Virus record (IMG/VR): IMGVR_UViG_3300002053_000034
Location: 1-64,000 of that record
Reading direction: 5' to 3' (one strand)
DNA from: a virus
Length of the DNA stretch: 64,000 nt
Shown: in pieces, positions 7,786 through 22,700 of the stretch
Layout of the letters: every line of letters starts with the position of its first letter
How positions within the stretch are numbered: the stretch's first letter is position 1
The notes under the pieces: generated by a model
Told to the model about the DNA's origin: nothing
Databases searched by the model: none
The model's input: only the letters and a program-made list of their open reading frames with translations
Made by a program: the position numbers and the translations under genes

Positions 7786-10700
7786 TTATCCTCTAAGATC
7801 CAATCTACTAATATTAGACAAAATTATTACGCGTTGATCTTCCAATTCTCTATTCAAATTACTAATACTTAATTCCAAGCTGGTGATTCTAGATCTTATA
7901 GGTGTAATATCCATGGATTTCAAATCACTGATAGATTCATTGATTGTGGCATTTACATAAGATCTATCCTCAACGAAATCGGTGGATCTTTGTGTCTCTA
8001 AATAAGCCATTTCCAATTGTTCTTTAGCTATCCTCAATTCTCTTTCTAATCCTTCCATCTCGGAAGCTTTAGTCTCTACCATTTTTATCTCTTCAGAATT
8101 GGTTACAGTTTGCTCTTCCAGCCTGTCTAATTTTTCAGTAGTAGACTCAATAAACTGGTCTATCTTACTTATACCAGCTGCACCAACACTAAATCCCTCT
8201 AACACTCCTTCTAAATTACTTGTATCAATTTTAAGTTCCGGTAATTGATCCTCTGTAGGTATATTGAAGTTAATAGTAGCGTCTTCTAATTTTCTAACTA
8301 CAGCTTCCCCAAATTTTTCGGCAGCTGATTCTATTCCTTGAAGTACTCTAGATGGGCTAACTGCGCCTCCTGCTTGGTAGTGCCTTTTAACCAAACCACC
8401 TATATTATATTGAGCCGGTATAATCGCTTCTCCCCTGTGTACCATAGCCATCTGATCAACAGGAACATATGGAGTACCTTGTTGATATTTATAGATTCTT
8501 CCGCCGGAACCTCTTCCTTCCATAATAGCTCTATCTATTTCTTTTATCCTTTTAAGTTCCTCAGATTCTGCGGAAGGCTTTCTTCTAAATAACCCCTTAA
8601 TGAACTCAATCATTTTTTCTAGTGTAGGATCTCCGAAGTTAATCTGCTCAGCTATAGTTTTTCCGCCATCTTGGTAATAGGGAATCAGTCCACCCAATGG
8701 GTATTTACGGAAAATTCGCCCTCCTCCTCTTAAGCCTTCCCCAAAAAATATTCCTACGTCCGCTGCACTTTTGAATTGACGACGGTACGCATTTTCTGCC
8801 TCACCAAATTTATGTCTGAAAGATTCAAACATAGGATGATTAGCTAATTTGGCCCTTGTAGGAGTTTTGCCTAAAGTTTCTAGTGCAGCATCTGACTCTT
8901 TTTGTAATCTTGCGCGTTGTTGTAATAATTTCGCTACAGTTCGTCTTTCTAATGGGAGTCGGGAAACTGGCTTTTCTAAAGCTGTTGCGTAAGCTTCCAT
9001 CGGATTAAGCATACCGCCTGATCTAGGAAATATTCTCTCAGATATCTTTCCTTTCCTTACTAGTCCAAGAGCAAATTCAATATCCTTAAGTGTGTCTACA
9101 TGCTGTTTTAATAAAGGATCTTCTACCCCAATTTTTTTAGCAAATGCCGCCAAAACGCGCAACTCATAATCCGCATTATGTTTAACTTCATGCCTAATAT
9201 TTTTAGCCAATTCAGCCATCGAATCATCCATAGTACTCAATCTTAATATATTTTTTATCTGTTTTGGATCCGGTACCCTAGCGCCTGGTATAAATTGGCC
9301 AACAGAATATCTTACTGCATCCGACCCTATCGTTTGCTTTGAAAAAGGCTTTCTAGAAAAAATTATATCTCCGATTCGGCGAGATGTCACGGGATGTAAC
9401 TTAGTACCTGCTGCTAGCTGTGATAATTGTAATTTAGCCTTTCTGAGATCAGCTACACTCATAAATCTTTGTGCAGTTTTTCCTTTTCCGATGGTAGATA
9501 TCAACTCATCAAAATAAAAATTATACTCCTTCATGGTAGGAAATCTTCGTGACAATTTATCTACATGTTGGCGCAACTCTCCAATCCCTATATCAGGTCT
9601 AATTGCTGTACCTTCTTCTAAAATTCTCCTAATCGTTAAAGGAGATTCTGTCAAATCAGCTATGGCTGGGGCCGCCTTAGAAATCTTACCACTCGGCCGC
9701 AAATAATTGGCCAAAGACTTAGTAGCCTCTTTACTGACTAGTTTATCGAATCGTTTAGTTGCACTAGGCCCCCGTCTTAATACAGACTCCACAGAATCTT
9801 TGTATAAAGTCGATGTAAACCTCTTAAGTGCCAGTCTCTCAGCGCTAGCAGGCCCTAATCCGATTAAATAATCAGCTATTTTAGCGGTTTGATTTAAAAG
9901 ATACTCTGATTTCTGTCCTTCGGTCATGCCAATAGTAGTGCCATGGAATGGTATAAGTGCTTCTCCTATATCTTCATGAATTTGATCCAAAGAAAAATAC
10001 TTGCTGCCAACTTTGAATTCTCCCCGAGGCTTTCTTATCTCACCTGGGTCTTTATATTTTAATATATTGTATATTATTGGATCCCTTTTAGCTAACATTT
10101 CTTCATAAGCTTCAATAGTAGGGCCTCCATTAACATATCTATAAGGTATCTTACCACCCATACCCTTACCAAATAGTAAGTCAAGCTCCTCTTTAGATTT
10201 ACCGAAGATTATCTCTCCTTGGGCCCTTAGAGCTCTCATTCTCTGCTCTCTGGTAGGCTCATATCCAAGCTCTCTTTCAACTTCCCTCACTATATCAGCG
10301 GGATCTCTTCTTCCACTGGGTAATGTACCAGTAGTATTCATATAATCAAGAGTTTGTTTACCTAATTTATTCGCTGATGATGCTCTAATTATATATTCGC
10401 CTGGACTAGCTAATATCGGCACTTTATCTTCTCTAGGGCCACCAGGACCAGTTATGGTTCCTCCAGTCTGAGCTTCTCCCCTCACACCAGCTACGAAACT
10501 CTCTGCAGTAGCTATAGCTCTCTTCCTACGCTCCTCTCTTAAGAACCCAGGTACCAATCTTTCAGTCAGCCCTCGGGTATTAGTTTCGATACTGCGCAAA
10601 ATGGCATTAGATTCTTCTATAGCACCCACAACTGGAGCTTGTTCCCCTAGAGCAAGTTCTCTTATTACTCGTTGAGGATCAAATCGTTCGGCTATTCCTT

Positions 10701-13700
10701 CTGGCAACTCTACTCTTAATTCTTTCAACTTTTCAAACAATGCATCAAAATCGATTCCTCGACGTTCTAGAATTCCTGGCTCTACTTCCCTTACTATCTG
10801 GGAGGCTTCTTCCAGCGCAGCTCTTAATTGACCTCTGAATTCACTATAAGATGACAACAAGGATTCTCTAACCCTAGGATCTTCAATATTGACCGCCCTA
10901 AGGCGTTCCATCTGTATTTGTCTATCTAGAGATACTACAGCCTGAAATTGTTGTCTTAATTTTTCATCTTCTCTCGTTTGCTTTAATCTCAGCTCACCAA
11001 TATGTTCCTCAAACCTTATCTGTTGAAGTTCAGCTATAGTAGGTTGTCGTCCTTGAGTAAATTGGATTTCAGCTATTCTCTGCTGAGCTCGTGTCATCCT
11101 GAATAATTGCTCTGGTGGTACTCCAGCTTGAACAGCTGCGAACGTAGGAAATTGAGGAGCCAGTGGGTGAGTACCCCCTCTTAATCTACTAAGAATATCA
11201 TCAGCTAAATTAGCAAATTCTCTGTGTAAATCATCCACACGCAAATTAAATTTTAATTGCTCAAATTCACCAATGACTCTTTCTATATTTAGTCCTACTT
11301 CAAATACTTGAGCTAAATCTGACATCAGGACATTCACTTCTTGGGCAGCTCTAGCCAAATGCTCATGATTTTCAGCTTCTATCCGTAATTGCTCCGATGC
11401 TATAGCAGTTCTGTCAATTAGATCAGCTATGGCTTTCCTAAAGTCACTAGGAGGACCAAGTTCTTCAAACCCACTTATCGCTTCTCTAGCTTCAATTACA
11501 CTCTTATTTATCTTAGGTATAGTTTTTGCATATATGTCAGGATCAATTAATCCCTTTCGCCATTGCTCTGTGATTTGTTTTCCTATTTCTCTGAAGCGCG
11601 CTAATTTCTCTCTTTGTTCCTTTAGAGCTTTGCCAACATCCACTACACTCAAAACTTTAGTATATTCCTCTATAAATTTTCTAGATTCTCTTATCTGTCT
11701 ATTAATTGCGGCCAAAGCTTCAGTATGCCCCACTCTTTGGGCTTTCTGCATGTCTTCAGGCAAGCTTAGAAATTGCTCCTGGGATCTCCTGGCGACTTCT
11801 CTAAAAAGAGGAATCTTTCTTTGTTCTTTTCGCATAAGGGTAAATATTTTAGTAGGATCTTCTTTCGTCAATCCTAACAATCCCTCTTTTTCTAATTCTC
11901 TTGTAGTGTCCTCTATAGTACGCTTGGCTCCCATCGTCCCGACAGTAAATCCTACTTGAGAAGCTACTAGCCTCTGAGCATTCTCCTGTAAAGCTCCTAT
12001 TAAGCGTTCTCGTATATCTTGCAAAATGTTAAATGAATCATATAACTGACGATAAGTGGTTCCACCTTCTTTTAACAACCGTTCAGTAGGACTCAACTCA
12101 TGTGGTAATTTACCTATTTGAAATTCTTCAAAGGTTGGTAATCCACGAAGTTCTCCAGTTAAACCTAATCTAAATTGTTGCTCGATTCTCCGATTATTAA
12201 TAGATACAGATACATCTCTTATCAAATTATCTATAGATTTAGATATAATGGAGCTTAATTCTCCTATGACATATAATTTATCTTTCTTACTTTCAATTAT
12301 GGTACTCACATCATCCAAAGAAATACCTATGGATTCAGCCATCTCCGAGAGTCTGTCTAAAAACTCTTGTTCTGCTCGAGCAACATCCAATAATCTAGTG
12401 CGCTGTTCAGTTAAAGTAGCTCCACCTCTAGCCAAAGCAGCCTCTCTGCGCTCTCTCAATTGTTTAATAGCCGCCTCCACTTCTTTTGGAAATGCTTGAG
12501 CTAATTTAGCAAATGATTCATTTAATCTTTCGGCTCTTCTTCTAGCCTCACCTAGCTCAGCTGGTAACCTAGTTTTTTCTCCCAAATAACCAGCCGCAGT
12601 AACTACTGTGGCAGCAGCAAACAAGTCTTTTAATCTAGCAGCAACATCGCCTCCTCCCATCAATCTTTCCTGTTTAATTTCATCCAACTTACCTCGCAAG
12701 CTTTGAGTCATGGATTCTATAGGCTTTTCCATCTCCTGCGCAGTGTCTTTTGCAGCGCCTTCAGTAGCGTCCTTCCCTTCAGCAGCAGCTTCAGAAGATT
12801 TCCTAGTATTCTCTTCTATAGCTAACAAAGTAGTTAATTGATCTCGATTAATATTTGATAACTTTTCGCTTTCATTAAGTTTTTTCAGGTCGCCTTCTTT
12901 AACAGCCTTTAATGCCTCATTACCCCTTCGTAGATCTTCCTCAGAAAGTTTTAAATCTTTGGCACGTCTAATTTTATCTTTTTCTTCAGCATTAAGTAGG
13001 TCTTTTTGATTTTTTTCTAATTTTTCTACCGCTTTGGCTGCTGCTCTTACCCTAAGCTTTGAAGCTGGGCTGCCGCCAGTAGCGGCATATTCATTCAACG
13101 CATTAGTTGCTCTTTTGACAGCCTCCGGCAATTCCTCTCCCGTCAAGGCAGACCATGCTTGCCAAGCAATAACACTTGCGGCTGCTGATTTACCCAAATT
13201 GTTTAATGCTTTTTCACTAAATCCAGCCGATCTAGCAAACGTAGTTGTCGCGGAAGCTATTAACCCTACTGCTTCTCTCGTAGCCCGTTGTTGTGCCGTT
13301 CGTCCCGCTTCCTCTCTAGCCCTCACTGCTTCACTTATTTGCCTTGCGATGTCTCTCATCTGAGTTCTGAACTCTTCTTGACCTATTTCCCCAGCTCTAA
13401 ATCGAACAACCACTCCTTTCTGCTGTTCTCTTAATTGCTTTACCTGTACATCATAACCACGCTGCTCTCTTTTCGCAGCCTGTCTGAATATCTCATTAAA
13501 GCCACCATAAGCGGCAAATAGTTGGCTCAAAGTTTTAGAGCTAGCAACACTTATCTTATTCTGCTCATTAAGTAATTTCGTTACATTTCTGAACTGGCTA
13601 GATCCAGTCAACCGCTGATATCTAATATCTGGGGGCGCCAGACCAGGCTCATAACCAAATCGTGGTCTAGGTGCTGTTCTATATGCTCTTATTATTTCCC

Positions 13701-16700
13701 CCCGCTTAAGTTCTTCAGGGGTAGGACCAGCCGCTTTTTCTAACTCCTGGATCACTTCTCTTATACCATATTCACCGAATGCTCTGCTAATAAGTTGTTC
13801 AAAATTAAATTGTCCAGGTAAATAACTAATAGGTTCTCTAAGTGTAAGAGCTTCTCTAATAAATCTCTGAGGTGAAGGAAGTGTGGGAATTTCCCCTTCA
13901 ACTATTCGGCGTGCTCTTCGAACACCAACTGCACCTACTAACTCCCTAGATTGCTCAGTTATAATTGTATCAATAGATCTTACAGTTTCGTTGTTGCCAC
14001 GCTTTTCTGCCAAATTTCTCAATTTAATTAAATTATCAAAACCTCTTTTTATATTCTCAGATATCTCTGTAGTTCCCAACACACCTCTAAATCTATCTCT
14101 AGTTCGAGGAGATTTCAACAAATCAATGCCCGTAGCCAATGACTGACCCAATTTCTCAGCATTTCGTAATGTAACAGCTTGACCTTTAGGGTCTCCTAAA
14201 GCTGCTAACATATCATGTAAACTTTCCACTGTATTAGAAGTATTTTCTTTAATACTTTCTTGCAACTTTATCTGTTCTCGTTCACCAGGCGATATTCCCT
14301 TTATTACAGATTCAGTTATGCTTTGAAGATCCTCTCTAGGCACAACTATACCCGTAGCTCGAGCTTGCTCCGCTATTATACCTACTTGAGTTCTTGCACG
14401 AAGTACCTGCTCTAATTGATCAGCAAGCGTTTGTCTTCGAAGCTCTTCCGCAACTATCTCTCCTCTAAGTCTAGTAAATGTCCTTTGCTCAGGAGGACGC
14501 GCTCGTTCTACCACTAATTGCCTTTGTTGTGCAGTCAACTCGAAAAAGTCCCTAATTCCCAGATTCAAATCGGTAAATGCTTCCGGTATATCTCTTAATA
14601 AACCTGCAGTCTCCCGCAACGCCTCATTCCTAGCCTGCTCAACAGATATATTTTCTTTCAATACTCGGTTCGATTCAGATAAAGATTTATTCAAATCCAC
14701 ATAAATAGACGCAAACTGTGCTACTACTTGATTATTCTTTATAATAGTAGCAAATCTAGTTATCTCTTCCTCCAATCCTTTAGTAAATCCCTTATCGGCC
14801 TCTAGTCTACGTCGTGCTTCTTCCACAAACTGTTTTAATTCTTCTTCCGGCTTTACTAAATATTCTCGAATAATATCTCTAAAACCTATTCCTAAAAGAT
14901 TAGCCTGAAATGGTACTCTACCTATTCCTCCGGGACCACCTCTTCCTGGCAAATTATAACCTATAGGAGTTTGAATTAAGGTTTCAGTAGGTATTTGTTC
15001 GAAGAATCTAGCCCCTAAACCAAATTCCCTTCTAAACTCTTTATCACCTATGGCTACTATACCAGCCGCAGCCCCTACCAACTGCTCTCTTAGTATGTCA
15101 AGATTTTCCGTAAGTTGATCAGCTATTTTAGTAGCTGGAAAAATAGATTCTACGAATCGACGTACAGATTCAAAAGGAATTTCTTTAACAGTTCGAAGTT
15201 CTCTATCTATAGCCTCTACAAAAATTCCTAAACCATCTCTATATTTTAGGATACCCTGCCTACCAGCGATATCAAATTGTGTATCTATTTCGTCAGAGAA
15301 TAAAACAATATCTCCTACGAAGGCTTTTTTGGTTCTCTGAAGAATACCAGCTTCTCTAAATAATTCTTTCGTTAGCTCAGCCGCATAATCAAAACTTACA
15401 TCTGGCTCTATTCTCTTTAGTATCTCTATACCTAAAATGTCTTTCCAATTTATCCTACCTTGATCTCTAAGCCTCTTCAATCGACCTTCGAACTCTACCA
15501 TCAACTCAAATGCAGGTTGTAAATCTTCCCGATCTAATAGACCTCTTATCTGAGCTGCTCCCAATCCTCTAGTCTCAAGGCCGCCCAGTATTCGCCTAAA
15601 ATCACTATAGAATCCTCTGAATCTTTCCCTCGCATCCTTTAATCTCTGATTATATTCTTTGAACAATTCATCAAAGGCAGTGCTTAAAGGAAAATTCTCC
15701 CTAGCAGCTAATATCTTATTTACATCGGATACTGCTTCTCTTAGTTCCTGAGCCGGCGAAACTTTTATTTGTTTAGCAATGACGGGCCCGATACCAGGAA
15801 TTTCTTTAACAAATTTGCGCAATTCAGACCTAAACTTAGCCGATGCACTTCCAGCATTTGTCAATTCTTCTGCAAATTTCTCTAGCGCTTTAACTTCTGT
15901 CTCCGCTATCGCTCGGATTTTGGCTTCCCGCATAACCGTGAAATATTTTTTCAAATTTGCAGTTGGCTTAACGACAGCATTGCCAAATTTATCGAAACTA
16001 TCTATTAACGAAAGATTAACCGCTGCCAACTGATTGCCCAAATCCCTGGACTGATCATAAGCTCTTCCTGCAGCTAATACAGGACTCACATACTCTTCTC
16101 TACGTATAGCCCTCTCCATAGCTTCAGGATCCCTAGCTTTGTTGGCCGCATCTATACTGCCTTGCAATCTATCATAACTAGTAGCTAGAGAATTTATATC
16201 GGCTAATTCACTACTCCTTAATCTCCTTAACCCGGACAAAGATTTTTCATAATCATCCGCTGATAATGCGAGTCTCTTAAGAGCATCTCCTGTTTTACCA
16301 GATATAGGTATCAATGCGGCTATCGATCCAGCCAGTGGACCTATAGATTTAACAAAACTAGCATTTTCTTGGCTCCATCTAGCAAGAGCTTCAGCTGGTA
16401 TACCAAAGAGTTCAGCTAATTTGGCCAATCCTTTTTCAGCTTGTTTAGATCCAGTTGCCAATGTGGTTATTATCCCACCTAATACTGGAGATCTAACAGC
16501 CGTTCTAAGTCCTAGTGTAGCTAAACCACCACCCAATTTTCCAAATGCCTTTGACAATGTTTCAGTAGTAGCTGTACCAGTATAAGCTATCTCGGACATA
16601 ACCGAGTTCCAACCACGCCCAAATTGAGCTATCGCATACCCGGCTTTACCCAATACAGATTCAAAATCCTGAATACCCTTGCCTACTTCAGTTATTGTAG

Positions 16701-19700
16701 ATAAACCAGTTGTGTCTATATTATCAAGAGCTCTAGGTAACTTACCAAATATTTCAAATATACCTATCTTGAATTGTTTTGCAAACTGTGCACCAAAATC
16801 ACCAAATACATTAGTAAACCCTCTTATCCTATCTATTATGCCTGTTACTAATGTCTGTCCCTTAGCTATTATAGCAAATAATCCAGCGAAGGCTACTGCA
16901 GCAATCTTTATACTATTAGGTATATTAGCTAAAGTTTCTAATATGGTTCTCAAACCGGTTAACAACCCTTTAGCTACCGGTAGTGCGAATCTTCCAAACT
17001 GGACCTGTAACTCAGCGAGAGCTCCCCTGACCTGCTGCAACTTCTTAGCGTATGTATCCATCACTATCTGATTACGCCGTTCAGCAGCGCCTTTCGAGTT
17101 CAAACTATCATTAAGAGTTGTAAGAACATCATTCCAATGATCCATTAAAACAATCAAACTATTAAAATGCCTTCGACCACCAATAGCTGTAGCTATACTT
17201 AATCTCTGGGCATTAGTTAGATCAGTCCACACTACTGCCAAATCTTGAAATATATCAAAAGCACTTCTAAGTTCGCCAGTTTCGGCTATAACAGGTATTC
17301 CAATCTTAGCGAGCTCCTTAGGGCCTTTCTCAGCTTGTATACGTCTAAATATAAATCGCAAAGATGTACCAATTTCCTTACCAGTTTGACGTGTAGTCTC
17401 ACCAATTCCTGTTACAATGGCATTGAACTCGTCAAACGTGACTCCGGAAGTCTTAGCCACTGCGGCAGCTTTCTTTAAAGCATTAGCTAAATCGCCCGAT
17501 GTAATAGCATGCCTAGCTTCAACCTCAGTCCACGCATCTAAGAATCTTACTGTGGATTCTCCTTCCTTTGCATATACTCTAGTAGCAGCAGTAATAGCCT
17601 CGGTAGCATCAGTAGCGGTCAAAGTAGTGGTATTTGCGGCCAGCATAGAAGTTCTAGTTCTATCAATAACTTCAGCTTGCGCCAAACCTTGCTGCGCAAA
17701 TACTCTCATAGCATCAATTACTTGTCGAATAGGTATACCAAACTGTTTCGCAAAATCTAATGCTTGATCAGTCAATAGTTGGAAATCGGTTTGTAATGGG
17801 CTCATAACCTGGCGTAATATTGCTATACCAGATTCCACATCCGCAATAGTATTGACCATGCCCTGCAAAGCATTTATAAATCCATAAACGGATCTACTAG
17901 CCAATCCCCATCGTATAACCCTACCAAAAGCTTGCCCTAATCCTCGTCTAGATTGAAAAGATTTTATTAAATCTTCCGTCCTTTGTGTAAATATCCCTAT
18001 TTGGTCTCCACTTTTCGAGCTAGTTTCTCCTATCTTTTTAAACTCCTCTGCTAAACTAGACAAAGTTTGTTTTGTTGCAGGATCTACTATCTTATATCTA
18101 TAAGTGAAAGCCCGGCCTCTTCCAGGACCACCAGCAGCCTCTGGAGTCTCAAAATATTTTTGTACTTGGGCTATATTTCTTCGGTGAAGAAGTTCTTGTG
18201 TTTGAGGATCTAAGAACGAAGGTACTCCTGCTAATCCCAGTGGCGAAGCTTCCACTCCTCCAGGAGCAAACATTGTTTCGATTTGTCTTAATAATTTAAT
18301 AGTATCTTCTACATTTTTACGAATAGGTTCAGTATAATCTGTTCCTCCGCCGAAAGCTCCGATCTGCAACCTATTATAAGCCTGCAAAGCCGCCCTTAAT
18401 TCAGTTATTCCCTTGGTTAATGCAGCGAAATCCCAAGCTTCCAAAGCTTGATCTCCAATTCGCCTAAATTGGTCAGCATCTTCTAATATAGCTTTAAGAT
18501 TAGGATCCTCTTTTGCCAATAATCTGAAGGCGGCTTGAACTTTCTGCAACGGACTAGCTATTTGATCTAATTGAGTAGGATCTAAATCCCCCACTAATAT
18601 ATCTATAATAGGCTTCAATTCACCACGTAAGGGCGTGGTCTGGGTAACCAGCTCTTCCAATTGAGCTGGCGTTCTATAAATACCTGTCAACCTTGCTAGT
18701 TCTGGATCTACAAATGCAGTTTTTTTACCACTTGGTCCTATCTGTGTGTATATATCACTTAATCTACCAAGTGTTCCCCTAATGTTAGCTAAGAATCTCT
18801 CAACTGTTTGCTCGTACTCTATAAGCGCTCGCCTACCTGCGGGCGTACCAGCCTCCTTTTCTATTTCCTCTTTAAGAGCGTCTAATCTCTTTAAGAAGTA
18901 TTCACTTACAGAGCTTTTATAATGCATCCAAATTCTTCGCATCCCTCCTCTTTTTTCCGGAGGAAGTTGAGTTATGGCATCACTGATCTGTCCAGTAATA
19001 TCAGCAACTGGACCTTTTTCAGCTGCCTCGCTTAAAAGTGAGGCTATTTCGGGTCCAAATTTTTGTATCTCCTCATCACTAGCTAATCTATGTACACGCA
19101 GCGCTGCTTCATACAAGGCTCTCAAATTTTTATGGAGAGCTTCAGGAGTATCGGGGTCTATTCTTTCTATATCCGGCATTCGTAGTCTAGCAAACCCAGT
19201 TTCAGCAGCACCTGTTCTTCTAGCTTCATTCAATTTCTGGTACAATTGATAGATTTCTCTATAAGACTCTTCGCTAGCTCCTATACGCTGTATAGCGGCT
19301 CGAATATTATTAACTAAATCTTCAAGAGCACCTGCAAGAAGCGTATCCCCTCTTTCTCTAGCAGCTAATATACCTTCAAGGGCCTCGTCCAAAGTTTGAA
19401 TTAACTTATATATATCTGGAACTTCTGGCTTTATACCTCTTTCTATTCTAGCGAGAATTTCCTGAATGCGTTTTCTAAGTTCCTCATCATCAAACCCATC
19501 GCCCGGGCCTCCTCCAGCGCCGCCAGGGGGCGGTGGTGGTGGGGGCGGAGCGGCAGCTCCAGCACCAGCCGCAAACATCAATCTAAGTGGCCTTTCTGCG
19601 ACTCCAGGTCCTCCTAAAGATTGATATATACCTAGATATTCCCTACTTATTTTATCGAATAAACGATCCTGCTCTTCCGTTAGTCTATCTATTATCTCTT

Positions 19701-22700
19701 TAGATGATCTCTGCACTTCTCCAATAGGGCGTGTAGGCAATTTTCTTAGAAATTCTTCCGGGCCAAGTTTTTCTAATTCTTTGGAAACATAATCATATAT
19801 CTTAGGCACATCCGCAAATAATTCTTTGGGTATAACCTGACCAGATTGTATCAAAGCTAATAATTTAGTTACTCTGGTTCTGCCTTCCTGTATAATAGCT
19901 AAGTCTCTTTTGAATCTTGTAGGATCAAATTCACCAATAGGGATTGTAACTTCTCTCTTAGGATCAAAAGTGCTAACTACGACTAACTCTCCTACGGCAT
20001 CCTCTACTCCACTCAAATATATGTTAACCTGACTAATATACTCCTCTAATCGCCTAATAACATTCTTTTCTAGTTGTGAGGTAGGTTCCTGAGCTTTAAG
20101 TTCATCGAGTTTTTGTTGTATGGTTATATTACGTTCTTGTACTTCATCTGCAATTTCTTCCAGCCTTTTAAACTGAGCTGTGCTATAAACAGTCTTGACG
20201 TCAGCAACTATCTTTCGACCCGCCTCTTCATACAGAACGTCTATATGTCCAGTAATTCTATTTGCCAAGTCTTCTATGGGCTTTTCTATCTCAGCTGTTG
20301 GGTATTTAGCTAAGAATTCTCTTTGTTTACGTCTATGTAGTGCTGTTCCACGTAGACTAGTAGCTTCAAGCAGAAACTCGGCTCCTTTAGGAGCACCCAA
20401 CATTTCCTGCAATATACTTTCTAATTGTGTGCCACCACCATAACCTCCTCCAGCATGCACGGCACTAGCTCTAAATATTTCGTGCAGAGGCACTTCCCCC
20501 GGAGCAGCCGGGCCAGCAGCACGTCCTTCCAAATATTTTAATGCGTCCCGCTTTCTTGCTATAATAGACTCATCTATAGCGGTAGTCAACTCGTCCGCTG
20601 CCGCAGCTGTAGTTTTCTTTAATTCTTCGCCTGCGGTTGTGGCGGGAACTCTAAAAGTCCTTACAGCATCACGCAATTCATTAGTACGAGTAGTAGGAAA
20701 TGTCTGTTTGTGCCAATTCTCGATAGCTTTTGTGTAGTCATCAAATCTCTGTACCGCATCCATTTGCGCGGTCGCAATTCGAGTTGCTCCCTCTTCAAAT
20801 TTAACATCTGGAAAAGCTGCTTCCAAATATTTTCTTTGCTCGGGAATAGTTTTTATTATTTCAGTAACTCTACGCAACTGCTCTACAACACTAGCCTGAA
20901 AAGCTATTGCCTCTTGAGCTGCTGTAGCTAGTTCGCTAGCTCTATTTTCCAATTCTTCCGGAACAATTTCTTCACCTTTAGTCAAAGCTTCTTTGGTAAG
21001 AACGTCCTTTATAACCTCAAAAGGTCTTATACCATACTTTTCTATTGTCTCCCGCCCTATCAGAGCTTCTTCTTCTGGGACTAGAGGCTTCAATCCAGCC
21101 AATTTAGAAATTTCAGCAACTCTACCCCGCACTATTTTTTGGGTCTCTGTTAATTTATTAAAAAATTCTTCAAGATTCTCCATCTGCGGGATAGGTCCTA
21201 ATCGACCACCACCTAAGCCAGTAATCGCTCCAGCCTCTTGGAAGACTTTCACAGCAAGTTTATTAGCTTCTATAACATCTGTAAACGGCAAAGCAAATTT
21301 ACCAACTACTTGTTGTGATTCCTTACCCAATTTTTCTAATTCAGATAATTCTCTATAGCGCTGTTCAATGGCACTAGTAACAAGTAGTCCATGAACACCT
21401 CTTCGAGGGCCCCTAGCGGTTTCCGACAAAGCTTGTGATAGTGCGTGAGCTGCTTTTTGCGTATTCTCAAAATCTCTAGATAGTTTTTCTGCTCCGGCTT
21501 CGGGCAACGTCAGTGCGGTCGGTTCAATTTTTATACCTGTCCTAGAAGCAGCAGTGGCTAACGTCTCCATACTGGTGCGCATCTTATATAGTGGTTGTAG
21601 ATTAGTCGTTACATGCTTCTGTATTGCGATTCCAGTTTCAGAAGCATATTCCTTAGCTATCTGCTGGGCTGCGAATCGTTCTACACCGCCAGCAGCTTGT
21701 ACATCTCTTAGTAAGCGCACTTTTCTCGGACCAGTTGGTAATTCCGCTATCTGTCTTTCTAACTGTTTCGACAACCCAGCGACCGCTTGTCTCTGTATTT
21801 GTCTGCCAAGCTCTTCAAATGTAGCTATTACATCAACATGTTTTATTATGCGTTGTATAATTTCTTCTCTACTAATCCCTGTAAGTTGACTAATATCTAC
21901 TTCGGGCTCAAATCTCTGCAGTTCTCGCATTAATTCATCAGTAGAAAATTTACCCAATCTCAATCTAACTTCATTAGCTATCTGATCGTTAAAATCAAGT
22001 AACTCATCCCACTGGTCTTTAGCAGCGAGCATCGCTTCTCTAATAAATTCTGTTCCACCTCGTTTGCCTATATTAGCTAATATTTGTTGCCCAACTGCTT
22101 CAACACCCGCATGTTTTACATCCATCCCCTTTTGGATCACAAACCGCATTATTTCATTTACGCGGGTAGCAAACTCTTGGACCGGCCTGCCTCCTAAAGC
22201 AACACTTTCTTGTGGAAACCTCTGCAAAAATTCTGGAGCAGGTCTAGCTCTTCTGCCTGTTCCAGCTAATCCTCTCCCAAAACCCGTTTCAAGTTCGGAT
22301 ATTCTAGCTATCCGGCTTATACCTTCCACAGTTTGGCCTGTATGCAATTTATATAACTGCCCGGTTATAGCATCAGCATAACGTTTTTCCCATAACTGGC
22401 GTCTCACTAAATCTTCGCTTAACTTACTTATATTTCTCTCAAGAGCAGTAGTCGTCTCAGTCACTTCCGGAAGTGCGGTAGGAGCAGCTCCTATTCTCCC
22501 TCTGTAAGCAGCCGCGGTAGGCTCATCGACCCCTAATCGAGTAAATACTTCTGGTAATATTTCTCTCACTACAAAATCTTTAGACCAATCCCCAACCGCC
22601 TTTTGCCACTCCTCAGTTCCTGCTTTTAACTGACCAGCACCAGTAGTATAAGTAAATAACGATTCAAACACTTTGCTCAAATCTAAATTTTTAACTTGTT

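Noticed and set aside
11429-11959. Plus-strand frames (176 codons and many others) inside the giant gene
   Set aside because: Long antisense frames are expected opposite a 21-kb helical gene with biased codons; no start signals or family likeness.
19498-19572. Polyproline/Gly stretch as an assembly error joining two genes
   Set aside because: The frame is open on both sides for thousands of codons, no start signal follows it, and codon use is similar on both sides.
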